From assembly GCA_902783255.1 (NCBI GenBank), contig CACZQB010000021.1:1-64000 (forward strand): a stretch of DNA of 64,000 bases, in the 5' to 3' direction. A program made the position numbers and the translations under genes. The notes below the pieces were generated by a model. The model saw only the letters and a program-made list of their open reading frames with translations, was not told where the DNA came from and did not search any database. Positions 45,287-52,399 of the stretch are shown here, piece by piece (the stretch's first letter is position 1; every line of letters begins with the position of its first letter). This DNA comes from Oscillospiraceae bacterium. GTDB lineage: Bacteria > Bacillota > Clostridia > Oscillospirales > UBA644.

Positions 45287-46058
45287 GTGGGAAACAAGTA
45301 TTCCGACAAGTATTTCGAAAAACTTGAAAGTATCCTCCGCGGGATCAAAGCGACGCAGTCGTGCGCAATAAGAGAATGCGCCGAAAAAAATGGTCGAAAC
45401 GACCCTTTCAAAGCACATGATCTGCGCCGTTGGCTGCGTACATGCGGGACTGCCTGCAAAGGAGCTTTTTTACCGCTCCGGCGGGCTTGTTACCGTAAAT
45501 CCGATTTTTGCGCCCGGCCTTGAGCTGGACGTTGTTCCCGTACGCTCACATCCGATGTCGAGCGTATCGAGAGATACGGAAAAACGTTGATCTCGCGTAA
45601 AAAATCTTACTCAGGGCGACCTCCTTCTTATCCATTCCGTAACCGGCAGAAACGCCGTAAGCATTGATATGGCTCTTGAAGCAAAAAAACGCGGCGTTTT
45701 TGTTGTATGTCTTACCAACGTGAAATATTCAGAATCGGTCTCTTCGCGCCGCTCATGCGGCAAACGGCTTTTTGAGGTATGTTCGCCTGTTCTCGACAAT
45801 TGTGGGGACATAGGCGACGCCGCCGTTTCGTTTGAAGGTTTTGCGCAAAAATCCGGACCGACATCCACCGAGGCAGGCGCGGCGATACTTAATGCCGTTG
45901 TTGCCGCAGCGTATATGCTCTGGGCAGTTTGCGCCGATACGGCTGAAAAACCCGTTGCGAAAGGACTTTCACATTCTGTTTACAAGAGCGTAAACTTCCC
46001 CGGCGGTCCGGAAGAAGTAAAACGCATAGACGAGCGTTATACGGAACTGGGATACTGA
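45287..46058 (+). pseudogene. Frameshifted SIS-domain protein (UPF0309 family)
   Basis: A SIS-domain sugar-phosphate-type protein of about 250 residues is spread over two frames. Part 1 reads SDKYFEKLESILRGIKATQ. At the A7 run near 45386-45392 homology moves +1: MICAVGCVHAGLPAKELFYRSGG. Near 45557 it moves back: VERIERYGKTLISRK. At the A6 run near 45599-45604 it moves +1 again: NLTQGDLLLIHSVTGRNAV, continuing to SGPTSTEAGAAILNAV and the end. Unrepaired, a TGA at 45588 ends the middle part. Removing one A at each run and adding one base near 45557 restores the gene. Three lesions argue for decay, although homopolymer sequencing error is possible. Confidence 0.85.
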
Positions 46059-46105
46059 ACCAATAATTACTACTTATATGTCATTTCATACGGAGGTGTA
46101 AAATC

Positions 46106-46291
46106 ATGGCAAAATGTGATTTCTGCGGTAAAGGCGTAGTTTTCGGAAACAAGGTCTCGCACTCGCACAGACGCAGCAACAGACCCTGGAAACCCAATGT
46201 TCGCCGTGTTAAAGCCGTTGTAGACGGAACCGTAAAACATGTTTATGTTTGCACATCCTGTCTGCGCTCCGGCAAGGTAAACCGCGCATAA
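46106..46291 (+). CDS. rpmB: 50S ribosomal protein L28
   Basis: 61-residue large-subunit protein. MAKCDFCGKGVVFGNKVSHSH at the start and RVKAVVDGTVKHVYVCTSCLRSGKV at the end are the family pattern, with the zinc-binding cysteine pairs CxxC and CTSC of the C+ paralog. CGGAGGTG precedes ATG 46106. It follows the SIS pseudogene by 47 bases and is closed by a terminator. Confidence 0.97.
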   Translation: MAKCDFCGKGVVFGNKVSHSHRRSNRPWKPNVRRVKAVVDGTVKHVYVCTSCLRSGKVNRA

Positions 46292-46305
46292 CAGAAATAA
46301 AAATA

Positions 46306-46346
46306 AACGCGAAGGATCAGACTGTTCTCGGTTCTTCGCGTTTTTG
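46306..46346 (+). terminator. Terminator after rpmB
   Basis: The stem AACGCGAAG / CTTCGCGTT is followed by TTTTGTATATAATT. The loop is about 18 bases. It ends 15 bases after the rpmB stop and before the aldo/keto reductase. Confidence 0.8.
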
Positions 46347-46373
46347 TATATAATTAAGAAAAGAGGCGGCAAA

Positions 46374-47285
46374 ATGAAGTATATCGATTTAGGCGGACTC
46401 GGAAAAATAAACGCGTCCGCAATAGCTCTCGGCTGTATGAGAATAAGCGGAAAAGAAAAAAAGGATGTCGAATCTTTGATTTCTGCGGCGCTTGAATGCG
46501 GAATAAACTTTTTTGATCACGCCGATATTTACGGCGGCGGCAAAAGCGAGGAAATATTCGGCGAAGCGTTCCACGGCAAAAGAGACGAAGTGATGATCCA
46601 GTCGAAATGCGGCATCAGAAAAGGATTTTTCGATTTTTCAAAAGAACATATCGTCTCTTCCGTTGAAGGAAGTCTCAAACGTCTTAAAACAGATTATCTT
46701 GACGTGCTTTTGCTTCACCGTCCCGATGCCCTCATGGAGCCGGAAGAGGTCGCGGAAGCGTTTTGCGAGCTTGAAAAGAGCGGAAAAGTCAGATTTTTCG
46801 GCGTTTCAAATCAAAATCCCTCGCAAATTGCGCTTTTGCAGAAATATATCCCGCAAAAGATCATCGCAAATCAGCTTCAGTTTTCTCTTGCCCATACCGG
46901 TATGATAGATTGCGGACTTACCGTGAATATGAAGCACGAAAACTCCGTAAACAGAGACGGCGGAGTGCTTGACTACTGCAGACTGCACGACATCACCATT
47001 CAGGCGTGGTCGCCCGTAATGTTCGGATTTTTCGGTGGAGTTTTTATCGGAAGTCCTAAATACCCCGAACTCAACAAGACCCTTGATCTCATTGCCTCCG
47101 AAAAAGGCGTTTCGCCTTCCGCCGTTGCCGTTGCCTGGATCATGCGCCATCCCGCAAAAATTCAGACGATCATCGGCACCACCACACCCTTCCGTGTTCG
47201 CGATTATGCCACCGCTGCGGATATAACGCTTTCAAGAGAGGAATGGTATGCATTGTATAAGGCTGCCGGAAACATTCTTCCCTGA
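46374..47285 (+). CDS. Aldo/keto reductase (YdhF-like)
   Basis: NADPH-dependent oxidoreductase of the AKR superfamily, 303 residues. The catalytic tetrad is visible: Asp and Tyr in FDHADIYGGG near 46, Lys in IQSKCGIRKG near 76 and His in LLLHRPDA near 109. The C-terminal cofactor segment IIGTTTPFRVRDYATA near 265 is typical. Substrate unknown. ATG 46374 follows GAGGCGG; an ATG ten codons earlier lies nearer the terminator and has no ribosome site. It stands alone, with terminator structures on both sides. Confidence 0.92.
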   Translation: MKYIDLGGLGKINASAIALGCMRISGKEKKDVESLISAALECGINFFDHADIYGGGKSEEIFGEAFHGKRDEVMIQSKCGIRKGFFDFSKEHIVSSVEGSLKRLKTDYLDVLLLHRPDALMEPEEVAEAFCELEKSGKVRFFGVSNQNPSQIALLQKYIPQKIIANQLQFSLAHTGMIDCGLTVNMKHENSVNRDGGVLDYCRLHDITIQAWSPVMFGFFGGVFIGSPKYPELNKTLDLIASEKGVSPSAVAVAWIMRHPAKIQTIIGTTTPFRVRDYATAADITLSREEWYALYKAAGNILP

Positions 47286-47286
47286 G

Positions 47287-47390
47287 GCAAACAGGATATT
47301 TTTGCGCTATACGTCGTCGTCCTCCCTCGAAATACCTTTCGTATTCCGTCGGGCGGTCTTTTCGTCCGGCACAAAAATCTCCCTGTTTGC
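47287..47390. repeat. Long imperfect inverted repeat / structured element
   Basis: The ends pair perfectly over 9 bp (GCAAACAGG / CCTGTTTGC), then ATTTTTG / CAAAAAT over 7 bp after a small internal loop. The centre forms another hairpin CGAAATAC-CTTTC-GTATTCCG with one mismatch, extended by CCC / GGG. It lies between the aldo/keto reductase and a terminator. It could be a dispersed palindromic repeat or a small structured RNA; nothing identifies which. Confidence 0.55.
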
Positions 47391-47419
47391 AATTAAAAAT
47401 CATTTATAGCATAAAAATA

Positions 47420-47450
47420 AAAGGAGAAACGTTTTCGTCTCTCCTTATTT
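47420..47450. terminator. Terminator between the AKR and yitT genes
   Basis: The stem AAGGAGA / TCTCCTT with loop about AACGTTTTCGTC is flanked by A-rich sequence upstream and TATTTCTTG downstream. It suits termination from either convergent gene. Confidence 0.6.
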
Positions 47451-47483
47451 CTTGACTTTCTCCGGTAAAGATGTTATTATATT

Positions 47484-48350
47484 TCAGGATCTGTTCTCTT
47501 TTTTTTCAAAGCCTTCGCCAAGGACTTCCGAAACGTCGCCGATAATAATAAATGCGCGCGGATCAAGCTCTTTTACCATTTTTTTAAGTCTTTGCACCTC
47601 AAACCGTTTTACTACTATAAAGACCATTTCTCTGTCTTTGCCTGTATATGCGCCGCGTGATTTTATGAGCGTTACGCCTCTGTCCATCTGAGTCATTATT
47701 TTTTCGGAAAGCTCCGTGGGATATTCCGTAATTATCTGCAGAAGTTTTGCGCTGTCAAAACCGTTGCTGACTTTGTCTATCACAATACCGGTAATGTAAA
47801 TCGTTATTGCGGCGTAAAGCATTGAATTCATATCACGAAAAACGATTGCAGCAACAATAACTATGACCGCGTCAACTGCCGTAAGCGTCATACCGTAAGA
47901 CAGCGCGTGAAAAAAATGCGAAATTATCTGCGCAAGCAGATCAGTGCCGCCCGTTGTGATGCCTCTTACCACCATTATGCCGAGACCAAGACCGCCTATA
48001 ACGCCGCCGAAGATCGCCGCAACAAGAATATTGTCTGTATAATGCGGCAAAAACGGCGCCGTAATATCCGTCATAAGAAAAAATATGACCGAAGCGCCGA
48101 GTATTTTCGCGGTAGCCTTTGTTCCGAGAACTTTCAGCGACGCAAGAAACAGCGGAAGCGTCAGCGCGAGCGACATTACGCCCACCGGCCAGTTTGTAAA
48201 CGAGTGGATCACCGTAGCTATACCGATCACTCCGCCCGGAACGATAAGATTCGGCAGCGTGAATGTGTTTACGGCTACGGAATAGATAAAACTGCCGAGA
48301 ATAACTGATATTATGTCGTTCATCAGCTCTTTAACAGTCTGTTTTGTCAT
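47484..48350 (-). CDS. YitT family membrane protein (DUF161/DUF2179)
   Basis: 288 residues of unknown function. Five hydrophobic segments lie in residues 10-195 (for example VMSLALTLPLFLASL near 58 and GGTDLLAQIISH near 132, the DUF161 hallmark). A soluble DUF2179 domain fills the C-terminus (RGVTLIKSRGAYTGKDREMVFIVVKRFE near 222). ATG 48350 overlaps the mrnC end by 20 bases but its GGGGAGA site is almost too close. ATG 48323 is possible, though less consistent with the first helix. Last gene of the dnaX-ybaB-recR-mrnC run. Confidence 0.88.
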   Translation of the reverse strand: MTKQTVKELMNDIISVILGSFIYSVAVNTFTLPNLIVPGGVIGIATVIHSFTNWPVGVMSLALTLPLFLASLKVLGTKATAKILGASVIFFLMTDITAPFLPHYTDNILVAAIFGGVIGGLGLGIMVVRGITTGGTDLLAQIISHFFHALSYGMTLTAVDAVIVIVAAIVFRDMNSMLYAAITIYITGIVIDKVSNGFDSAKLLQIITEYPTELSEKIMTQMDRGVTLIKSRGAYTGKDREMVFIVVKRFEVQRLKKMVKELDPRAFIIIGDVSEVLGEGFEKKENRS

Positions 48351-48753
48351 TCTCCCCTTTTTCCCCCGTGATCATTGCAAAAAGTTCATGAATGCGGTCA
48401 TTGTCGCCGCAAAGGCGTAAATAACCGAACACCGCCTCAAGACCTGTGGCTCTGCGGTATTCGTCGTAATCATTATTTTTATTCGGAACTGAATGCGCGT
48501 TTCTGCCGCGTCTGAATATTGCAAGTTCGTCTTCATTCAGATACGGTTCTATTTTCAGAAAAGCATCGCTCTGTCCTTTTGAGCTTACATATGCCGTTGC
48601 TTCGGCGTGCAGCGTTCCGTTCGGTCTGTTGCCTTCGCGCAAAAGCTTTTCACGCACAAGAAGCTCGTATACCGCATCGCCGAGATACGCAAGCGTAAGC
48701 GGCGAATATGCCGCGGCATCGCGCCGCGACAGCTGCTCTGTTTCGTTATTCAT
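48331..48753 (-). CDS. mrnC: Mini-ribonuclease III
   Basis: RNase III-like enzyme without a double-strand RNA-binding domain, maturing 23S rRNA in Bacillus. 140 residues. The catalytic segment LTLAYLGDAVYELLVRE near 20-36 carries the metal-binding Asp. RRGRNAHSVPNKNNDYDEYRRATGLEAVFGYL near 85-115 is the second signature. ATG 48753 overlaps the recR stop (ATGA). It is part of the dnaX-ybaB-recR operon. In Bacillus mrnC sits beside cysS, so this location is different. Confidence 0.94.
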   Translation of the reverse strand: MNNETEQLSRRDAAAYSPLTLAYLGDAVYELLVREKLLREGNRPNGTLHAEATAYVSSKGQSDAFLKIEPYLNEDELAIFRRGRNAHSVPNKNNDYDEYRRATGLEAVFGYLRLCGDNDRIHELFAMITGEKGENDKTDC

Positions 48754-49349
48754 CAAAGGTCCCTTCTGTTTTCGATCGCCGTTGAAAGGGTAAGCTCGTC
48801 GGTGTATTCAAGATCTCCGCCAACGGGAATACCGAACGCCAGTCTGGTTGTTTTTACTCCGAGAGGCTTTATAAGGCGCGAAATATATATCGCCGTCGTA
48901 TCTCCCTCTACGTCGGGGTTCGTGGCAAGAATTACTTCTTTTACTGCGCCGTCTTCAAGGCGGGCGATAAGCTCTTTTATATATATATCGTCGGGTCCGA
49001 TGCCTTCCATAGGCGAGATCGTGCCGTGAAGGACATGATAAAGTCCGTGAAATTCCTTTGATTTTTCTATCGCAATAACGTCTGTGGGGTTTTCAACAAC
49101 GCAAATAACGCTTCTGTCCCGCTTCTCGTCGGAGCATACCGTGCATAAGTCTTCATCTGTAAGATTTTTGCAGACCGGGCAGTTGTGGACCTTCTGCTTT
49201 GCGTTAAGCAGTGCGTTCGCAAAGTGTTCCACTTTTTCCTGCGGCATTTTCAGCACATGCATCGCAAGCCTTGCCGCCATTTTAGACCCTACGCCCGGCA
49301 ATGCGCGAAAACAGTCCGTAAGAATATCAAGAGATACTATTCTGCTCAT
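48753..49349 (-). CDS. recR: Recombination protein RecR
   Basis: Works with RecF and RecO to load RecA on gapped DNA. 198 residues, standard. Helix-hairpin-helix [17 protein letters not shown] near 17, a four-cysteine zinc finger [16 protein letters not shown] near 57-72, and a TOPRIM domain ([26 protein letters not shown]). Its ATG overlaps the ybaB stop by 4 bases. dnaX-ybaB-recR is a widely conserved order. Confidence 0.97.
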   Translation of the reverse strand: MSRIVSLDILTDCFRALPGVGSKMAARLAMHVLKMPQEKVEHFANALLNAKQKVHNCPVCKNLTDEDLCTVCSDEKRDRSVICVVENPTDVIAIEKSKEFHGLYHVLHGTISPMEGIGPDDIYIKELIARLEDGAVKEVILATNPDVEGDTTAIYISRLIKPLGVKTTRLAFGIPVGGDLEYTDELTLSTAIENRRDL

Positions 49350-49699
49350 GAAAGACCGGGAATATTCGGAAGATTTGCCGCTCCGGTGAGCTTCTGCATT
49401 TCTTCTTCATTTGTCCTTTCAACTGTTTCAATTGCTTCGTTTATTGCTGCAACGAGCATATCTTCAAGCATTTCGGTGTCTTCCGCTTCGCCTGTGATAA
49501 CGGAAGGATCGATTTTTACCTCGGTTACTTCCTTTGTTCCGAGAATTTTTATTTTTACCATGCCGCCGCCCGACGAGATATCATATTCGCGCGCGTCAAG
49601 CTCGTCCTGCTTTGTTTTCATATCTTCCTGAAGCTTCTGTATCTGCCTCATCATCGCCTGCGGATTTCCGCCGCCCTGGTTTGGAATTCTTACTTTCAT
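49346..49699 (-). CDS. YbaB/EbfC nucleoid-associated protein
   Basis: 117-residue DNA-binding protein of the YbaB family, encoded between dnaX and recR as in most bacteria. It begins [27 protein letters not shown], then the coiled helix, and the conserved [20 protein letters not shown] near 50-70 and [13 protein letters not shown] near 82. The usual start is Met-rich and Gly/Asn-rich, as seen here. It lies 12 bases after dnaX. Exact role unknown. Confidence 0.95.
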   Translation of the reverse strand: MKVRIPNQGGGNPQAMMRQIQKLQEDMKTKQDELDAREYDISSGGGMVKIKILGTKEVTEVKIDPSVITGEAEDTEMLEDMLVAAINEAIETVERTNEEEMQKLTGAANLPNIPGLS

Positions 49700-49711
49700 T
49701 ATGAGTTCTCC

Positions 49712-51349
49712 TTACTGAAAATTAAACATTGGGTTTGTTTCAACATTATTGTAAGCATACATTTCGCCTACATATTTTACGGTGTCTTTGCCGCGTTCTA
49801 TACGTATATCTCTGCCTTCCTTGTGATCGGCAACAAATGCGGCGCGGATCTTATCGATATTTTTTTTCAGATCTTCAACGTCTTCCGGCTTTTCGGTAAT
49901 TATAACAACTTCGTTGCCCCTGTAGACCGCTTTTGCGTATTCTTTAAGCAGGTATCTCGTTGTCATATCGGGAATATGCTCTGCAATGGTGTCAAGAGTC
50001 TGAAGCTCACGCCATTCGCCTTCGTCATTCGCTTTTTCGGACCTCTGCGCCGTTTCTTCGGTTTTTTGAGGGACGGGCGCGGGCTCGATTTTTGCTTTTT
50101 CCTCTTTCGGCGGTTCGATCTTTCTTTCTTCTTCCGCCTTTTCTGTCTTTTGTTTGCCCGAAGACTTGTTTTCCGTTTTTTCAGGCGGTGTTTCAGGCGG
50201 TATGTATTTTAAGTTTTCGACTTTTTTTTCAAGCGCTGAAATGCGCGCAAAAAGCGCATCGGTATCATCCGAAAGGCGTGGCGCGGCAAGCATAAGAAGG
50301 CATATTTCCGCTTCCGATCTCGCATCTGCGCCTCTTGTTATCGCAAGCCTTGACTGTCTTATCGTCCGCATGGCGTAAATTGCAAATTCAGCGGTGAAAA
50401 GCGGGGACGCGGCTTTCAGTCTTTCAAGTTCGTCTTCGGAAACATCAAGAGAATTTTCGGGCTTCGATGTTGTTTTTGCAATAAGAATACGTCTGAAAAG
50501 CTCGGTCAGTTCGTCAAGAAACAGCATCATATCGACAGAAGAGGAATACATTTCGTCGCAAAGCGCAAAAAGCGCGTCGCTGTCGCCTTTTGCGATATAT
50601 TCCGCGGAGGCATACAGCTTCGATCTGCCAAGCACGCCAAGGGCGCGTTCGATCTGCTCGGTCGTGTCAAGCTCAAGAACGCGGTCAAGGATCGAAAGAG
50701 CGTCTCTTACCGAACCGTCCGCAAGCTCGGCAACAAGCGCAAGAGATGTTTTATCAAGCTTTTTTCCTTCCTTTTCAAGCACGGACTCAAGAATATACGT
50801 TAATTTTTTTATATTCAGACGGAAAAAATCAAATCTCTGGCACCTTGAAAGGATCGTTGCAGGCACTTTATGCGGTTCTGTTGTGGCAAGAATAAATATA
50901 ACGTGTTCCGGCGGCTCTTCAAGCGTTTTGAGAAGCGCGTTGAACGCCCCCTGTGAAAGCATGTGAACCTCGTCGATTATATATACCTTGTATCTGGTCG
51001 AGATCGGCGCAAACGAAATATCGTCTCTTATGTCGCGTATATTGTCAACGCCGGTGTTTGAAGCGGCGTCTATCTCGTAAACGTCGAATATGCTGCCGTC
51101 AAGTATGCCTTTGCAGACAGCGCATTCGTTGCACGGCTCGCCGTCTTTCGGATCAAGACAGTTTACGGCGCGCGAAAATATTTTTGCACACGATGTTTTG
51201 CCCGTTCCGCGGGTTCCCGTAAAAAGATATGCATGACCCGGCGCCCCGCTTGCGATCTGGCGGCGAAGCGGAGTTGTGATATGGTCCTGACCGTAGACCT
51301 CTGCAAAAGTAAGAGGACGGTATTTTCTGTATAAAGCTGTTTTTTGCAT
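49712..51349 (-). CDS. dnaX: DNA polymerase III subunit gamma/tau
   Basis: Clamp-loader ATPase. 545 residues. Walker A is FTGTRGTGKTSCAKIF near 43, zinc cysteines follow in CLDPKDGEPCNECAVCKG, Walker B is YIIDEVHMLS, and the SRC motif is LSRCQRF. Residues about 375-440 are a Lys/Glu-rich linker, then a tau-type C-terminal domain. At codons 374-376 an A8 run (50222-50229) precedes immediate stops in both other frames, so a shorter gamma form of about 385 residues may be made by slippage (see findings). It is first in the dnaX-ybaB-recR-mrnC-yitT run, just downstream of the SRP RNA gene. Confidence 0.97.
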   Translation of the reverse strand: MQKTALYRKYRPLTFAEVYGQDHITTPLRRQIASGAPGHAYLFTGTRGTGKTSCAKIFSRAVNCLDPKDGEPCNECAVCKGILDGSIFDVYEIDAASNTGVDNIRDIRDDISFAPISTRYKVYIIDEVHMLSQGAFNALLKTLEEPPEHVIFILATTEPHKVPATILSRCQRFDFFRLNIKKLTYILESVLEKEGKKLDKTSLALVAELADGSVRDALSILDRVLELDTTEQIERALGVLGRSKLYASAEYIAKGDSDALFALCDEMYSSSVDMMLFLDELTELFRRILIAKTTSKPENSLDVSEDELERLKAASPLFTAEFAIYAMRTIRQSRLAITRGADARSEAEICLLMLAAPRLSDDTDALFARISALEKKVENLKYIPPETPPEKTENKSSGKQKTEKAEEERKIEPPKEEKAKIEPAPVPQKTEETAQRSEKANDEGEWRELQTLDTIAEHIPDMTTRYLLKEYAKAVYRGNEVVIITEKPEDVEDLKKNIDKIRAAFVADHKEGRDIRIERGKDTVKYVGEMYAYNNVETNPMFNFQ

Positions 51350-51369
51350 AATTCAGTCTCACAAATAAA

Positions 51370-51468
51370 ATAAGACGGGTTACCTGCTGTGCCCTTTGTA
51401 TGTGCTTAATGCTGCTCGGTTCCCCGCCTGACATGGTTCGCACGCAAAGTCACGCAGGACCCGCCTTG
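51370..51468 (-). ncRNA. ffs: Small signal recognition particle RNA (4.5S type)
   Basis: RNA of about 99 bases that binds Ffh for co-translational targeting to the membrane. On the minus strand the SRP core reads GTCAGG-CGGGGAACCG-AGCAGCA, matching the conserved Ffh-binding loops and GGAA-type tetraloop. The ends pair (GGCGGGTCCTGC with GCAGGTAACCCGTC) to form the long hairpin. It is followed by a T-rich end (TTATTTTATTTG). Its place just upstream of dnaX is common in Gram-positives. The ends are estimated from the promoter and pairing. Confidence 0.93.
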
Positions 51469-51474
51469 AATACT

Positions 51475-51502
51475 ATTATACACTTTTTTCGGCAAAAATC
51501 AA
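51475..51502 (-). promoter_or_regulatory. ffs promoter
   Basis: On the minus strand TTGATT (51502-51497), a 16-base spacer and TATAAT (51480-51475), placed 7 bases before the predicted SRP RNA start. Confidence 0.8.
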
Positions 51503-51580
51503 GAGGTAAGGGCTAAATTTCATATTATTTTCAAGTAGTGGATGTATAATGAATAAAAGAAAAGAAAAAGAGGGGTAAAA

Positions 51581-52276
51581 ATGAAAAGAGCAGACGGTAT
51601 TCTTTCCGATTCGGGTATGTTCACCCGAAGCGAAGCAAGAAAAGCGATTGCGGAAGGACGGGTTTTTGCGAACGGCAAAAAAATAACGTCTCCGTCCGAA
51701 AAAACAGACGAAAACGCCGTGATCACGGTTGACGGAAAAGAGATAAACACCGAAAAATATATATATCTTATGATGAATAAGCCTGCCGGATACGTCTGCG
51801 AAAACGGCGGCGAAAGAAGCGTTTTATCTCTTGTGCCGAAAGAGTTTTACCGCAAAGGGCTTTTTACCGTGGGACGGCTTGACAAAGACACGGAAGGGCT
51901 TCTTCTTATCACAAACGACGGCGATTTTGCGCATTTGGTGGTCTCACCCAAAAAAAATATCGAAAAGCTCTATTTTGCCGAACTTGAAAGAGAAGTTATG
52001 ACTGCGGATACAGCGGCTTTCGCGAACGGGTTTGAGTTGAAAAACGGCGAAAAATTCGCCCCCGCTATTCTTGAAAAAGGCGAGGGCAAAACGGCGCTCG
52101 TTACCGTGAGCGAAGGTAAGTTCCACGAGGTAAAACGGCTGTTTTTATTGACGGGCAACGCCGTTTTATATCTTAAAAGACTGAAGATCGGCGGACTTTT
52201 GCTCGATACGTCTCTCTCTGCGGGAGAGTCCCGCGCGCTGACAACGGAAGAAAAAGATCTGATTTTTTCGGAATAA
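51581..52276 (+). CDS. rsuA: 16S rRNA pseudouridine synthase, RsuA family
   Basis: Isomerises a uridine of ribosomal RNA to pseudouridine. 231 residues. An N-terminal S4 RNA-binding domain (GMFTRSEARKAIAEGRVFANGKKI) is followed by the catalytic domain with GRLDKDTEGLLLITNDG near 97, whose Asp is catalytic, then EGKFHEVKRLF near 175. The short size and order suit RsuA (16S U516); RluB or RluE cannot be excluded. GAGGGG precedes ATG 51581 and a TATAAT lies at 51545. It diverges from the ffs/dnaX cluster. Confidence 0.93.
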   Translation: MKRADGILSDSGMFTRSEARKAIAEGRVFANGKKITSPSEKTDENAVITVDGKEINTEKYIYLMMNKPAGYVCENGGERSVLSLVPKEFYRKGLFTVGRLDKDTEGLLLITNDGDFAHLVVSPKKNIEKLYFAELEREVMTADTAAFANGFELKNGEKFAPAILEKGEGKTALVTVSEGKFHEVKRLFLLTGNAVLYLKRLKIGGLLLDTSLSAGESRALTTEEKDLIFSE

Positions 52277-52298
52277 CGGCGCCATATCCCTCAAAAAA

Positions 52299-52364
52299 CC
52301 GCAACATACGCTTTAAATTTTGCAACTTACACTTTTTATGTTGACAAAAACGGGGAAATATTAT
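52299..52364 (+). promoter_or_regulatory. LytTR-type direct repeats and promoter of the lipoprotein gene
   Basis: CCGCAACATA (from 52299) and TTGCAACTTA (from 52320) are 21 bp apart. Eleven bases after the second comes TTGACA (52341-52346), a 17-base spacer and TAAAAT (52364-52369). Repeat sequence, spacing and place relative to -35 match those before the LytTR gene at 28455 (12 bases there), suggesting the same regulator. Confidence 0.72.
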
Positions 52365-52399
52365 AAAATAAATTATAAAATAAAAAAGGAGCATTGAAA

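Noticed and set aside
47170-47403. A 77-codon minus-strand frame over the palindromic element
   Set aside because: Overlaps the aldo/keto reductase end and the inverted repeat; base pairing explains the sequence better.
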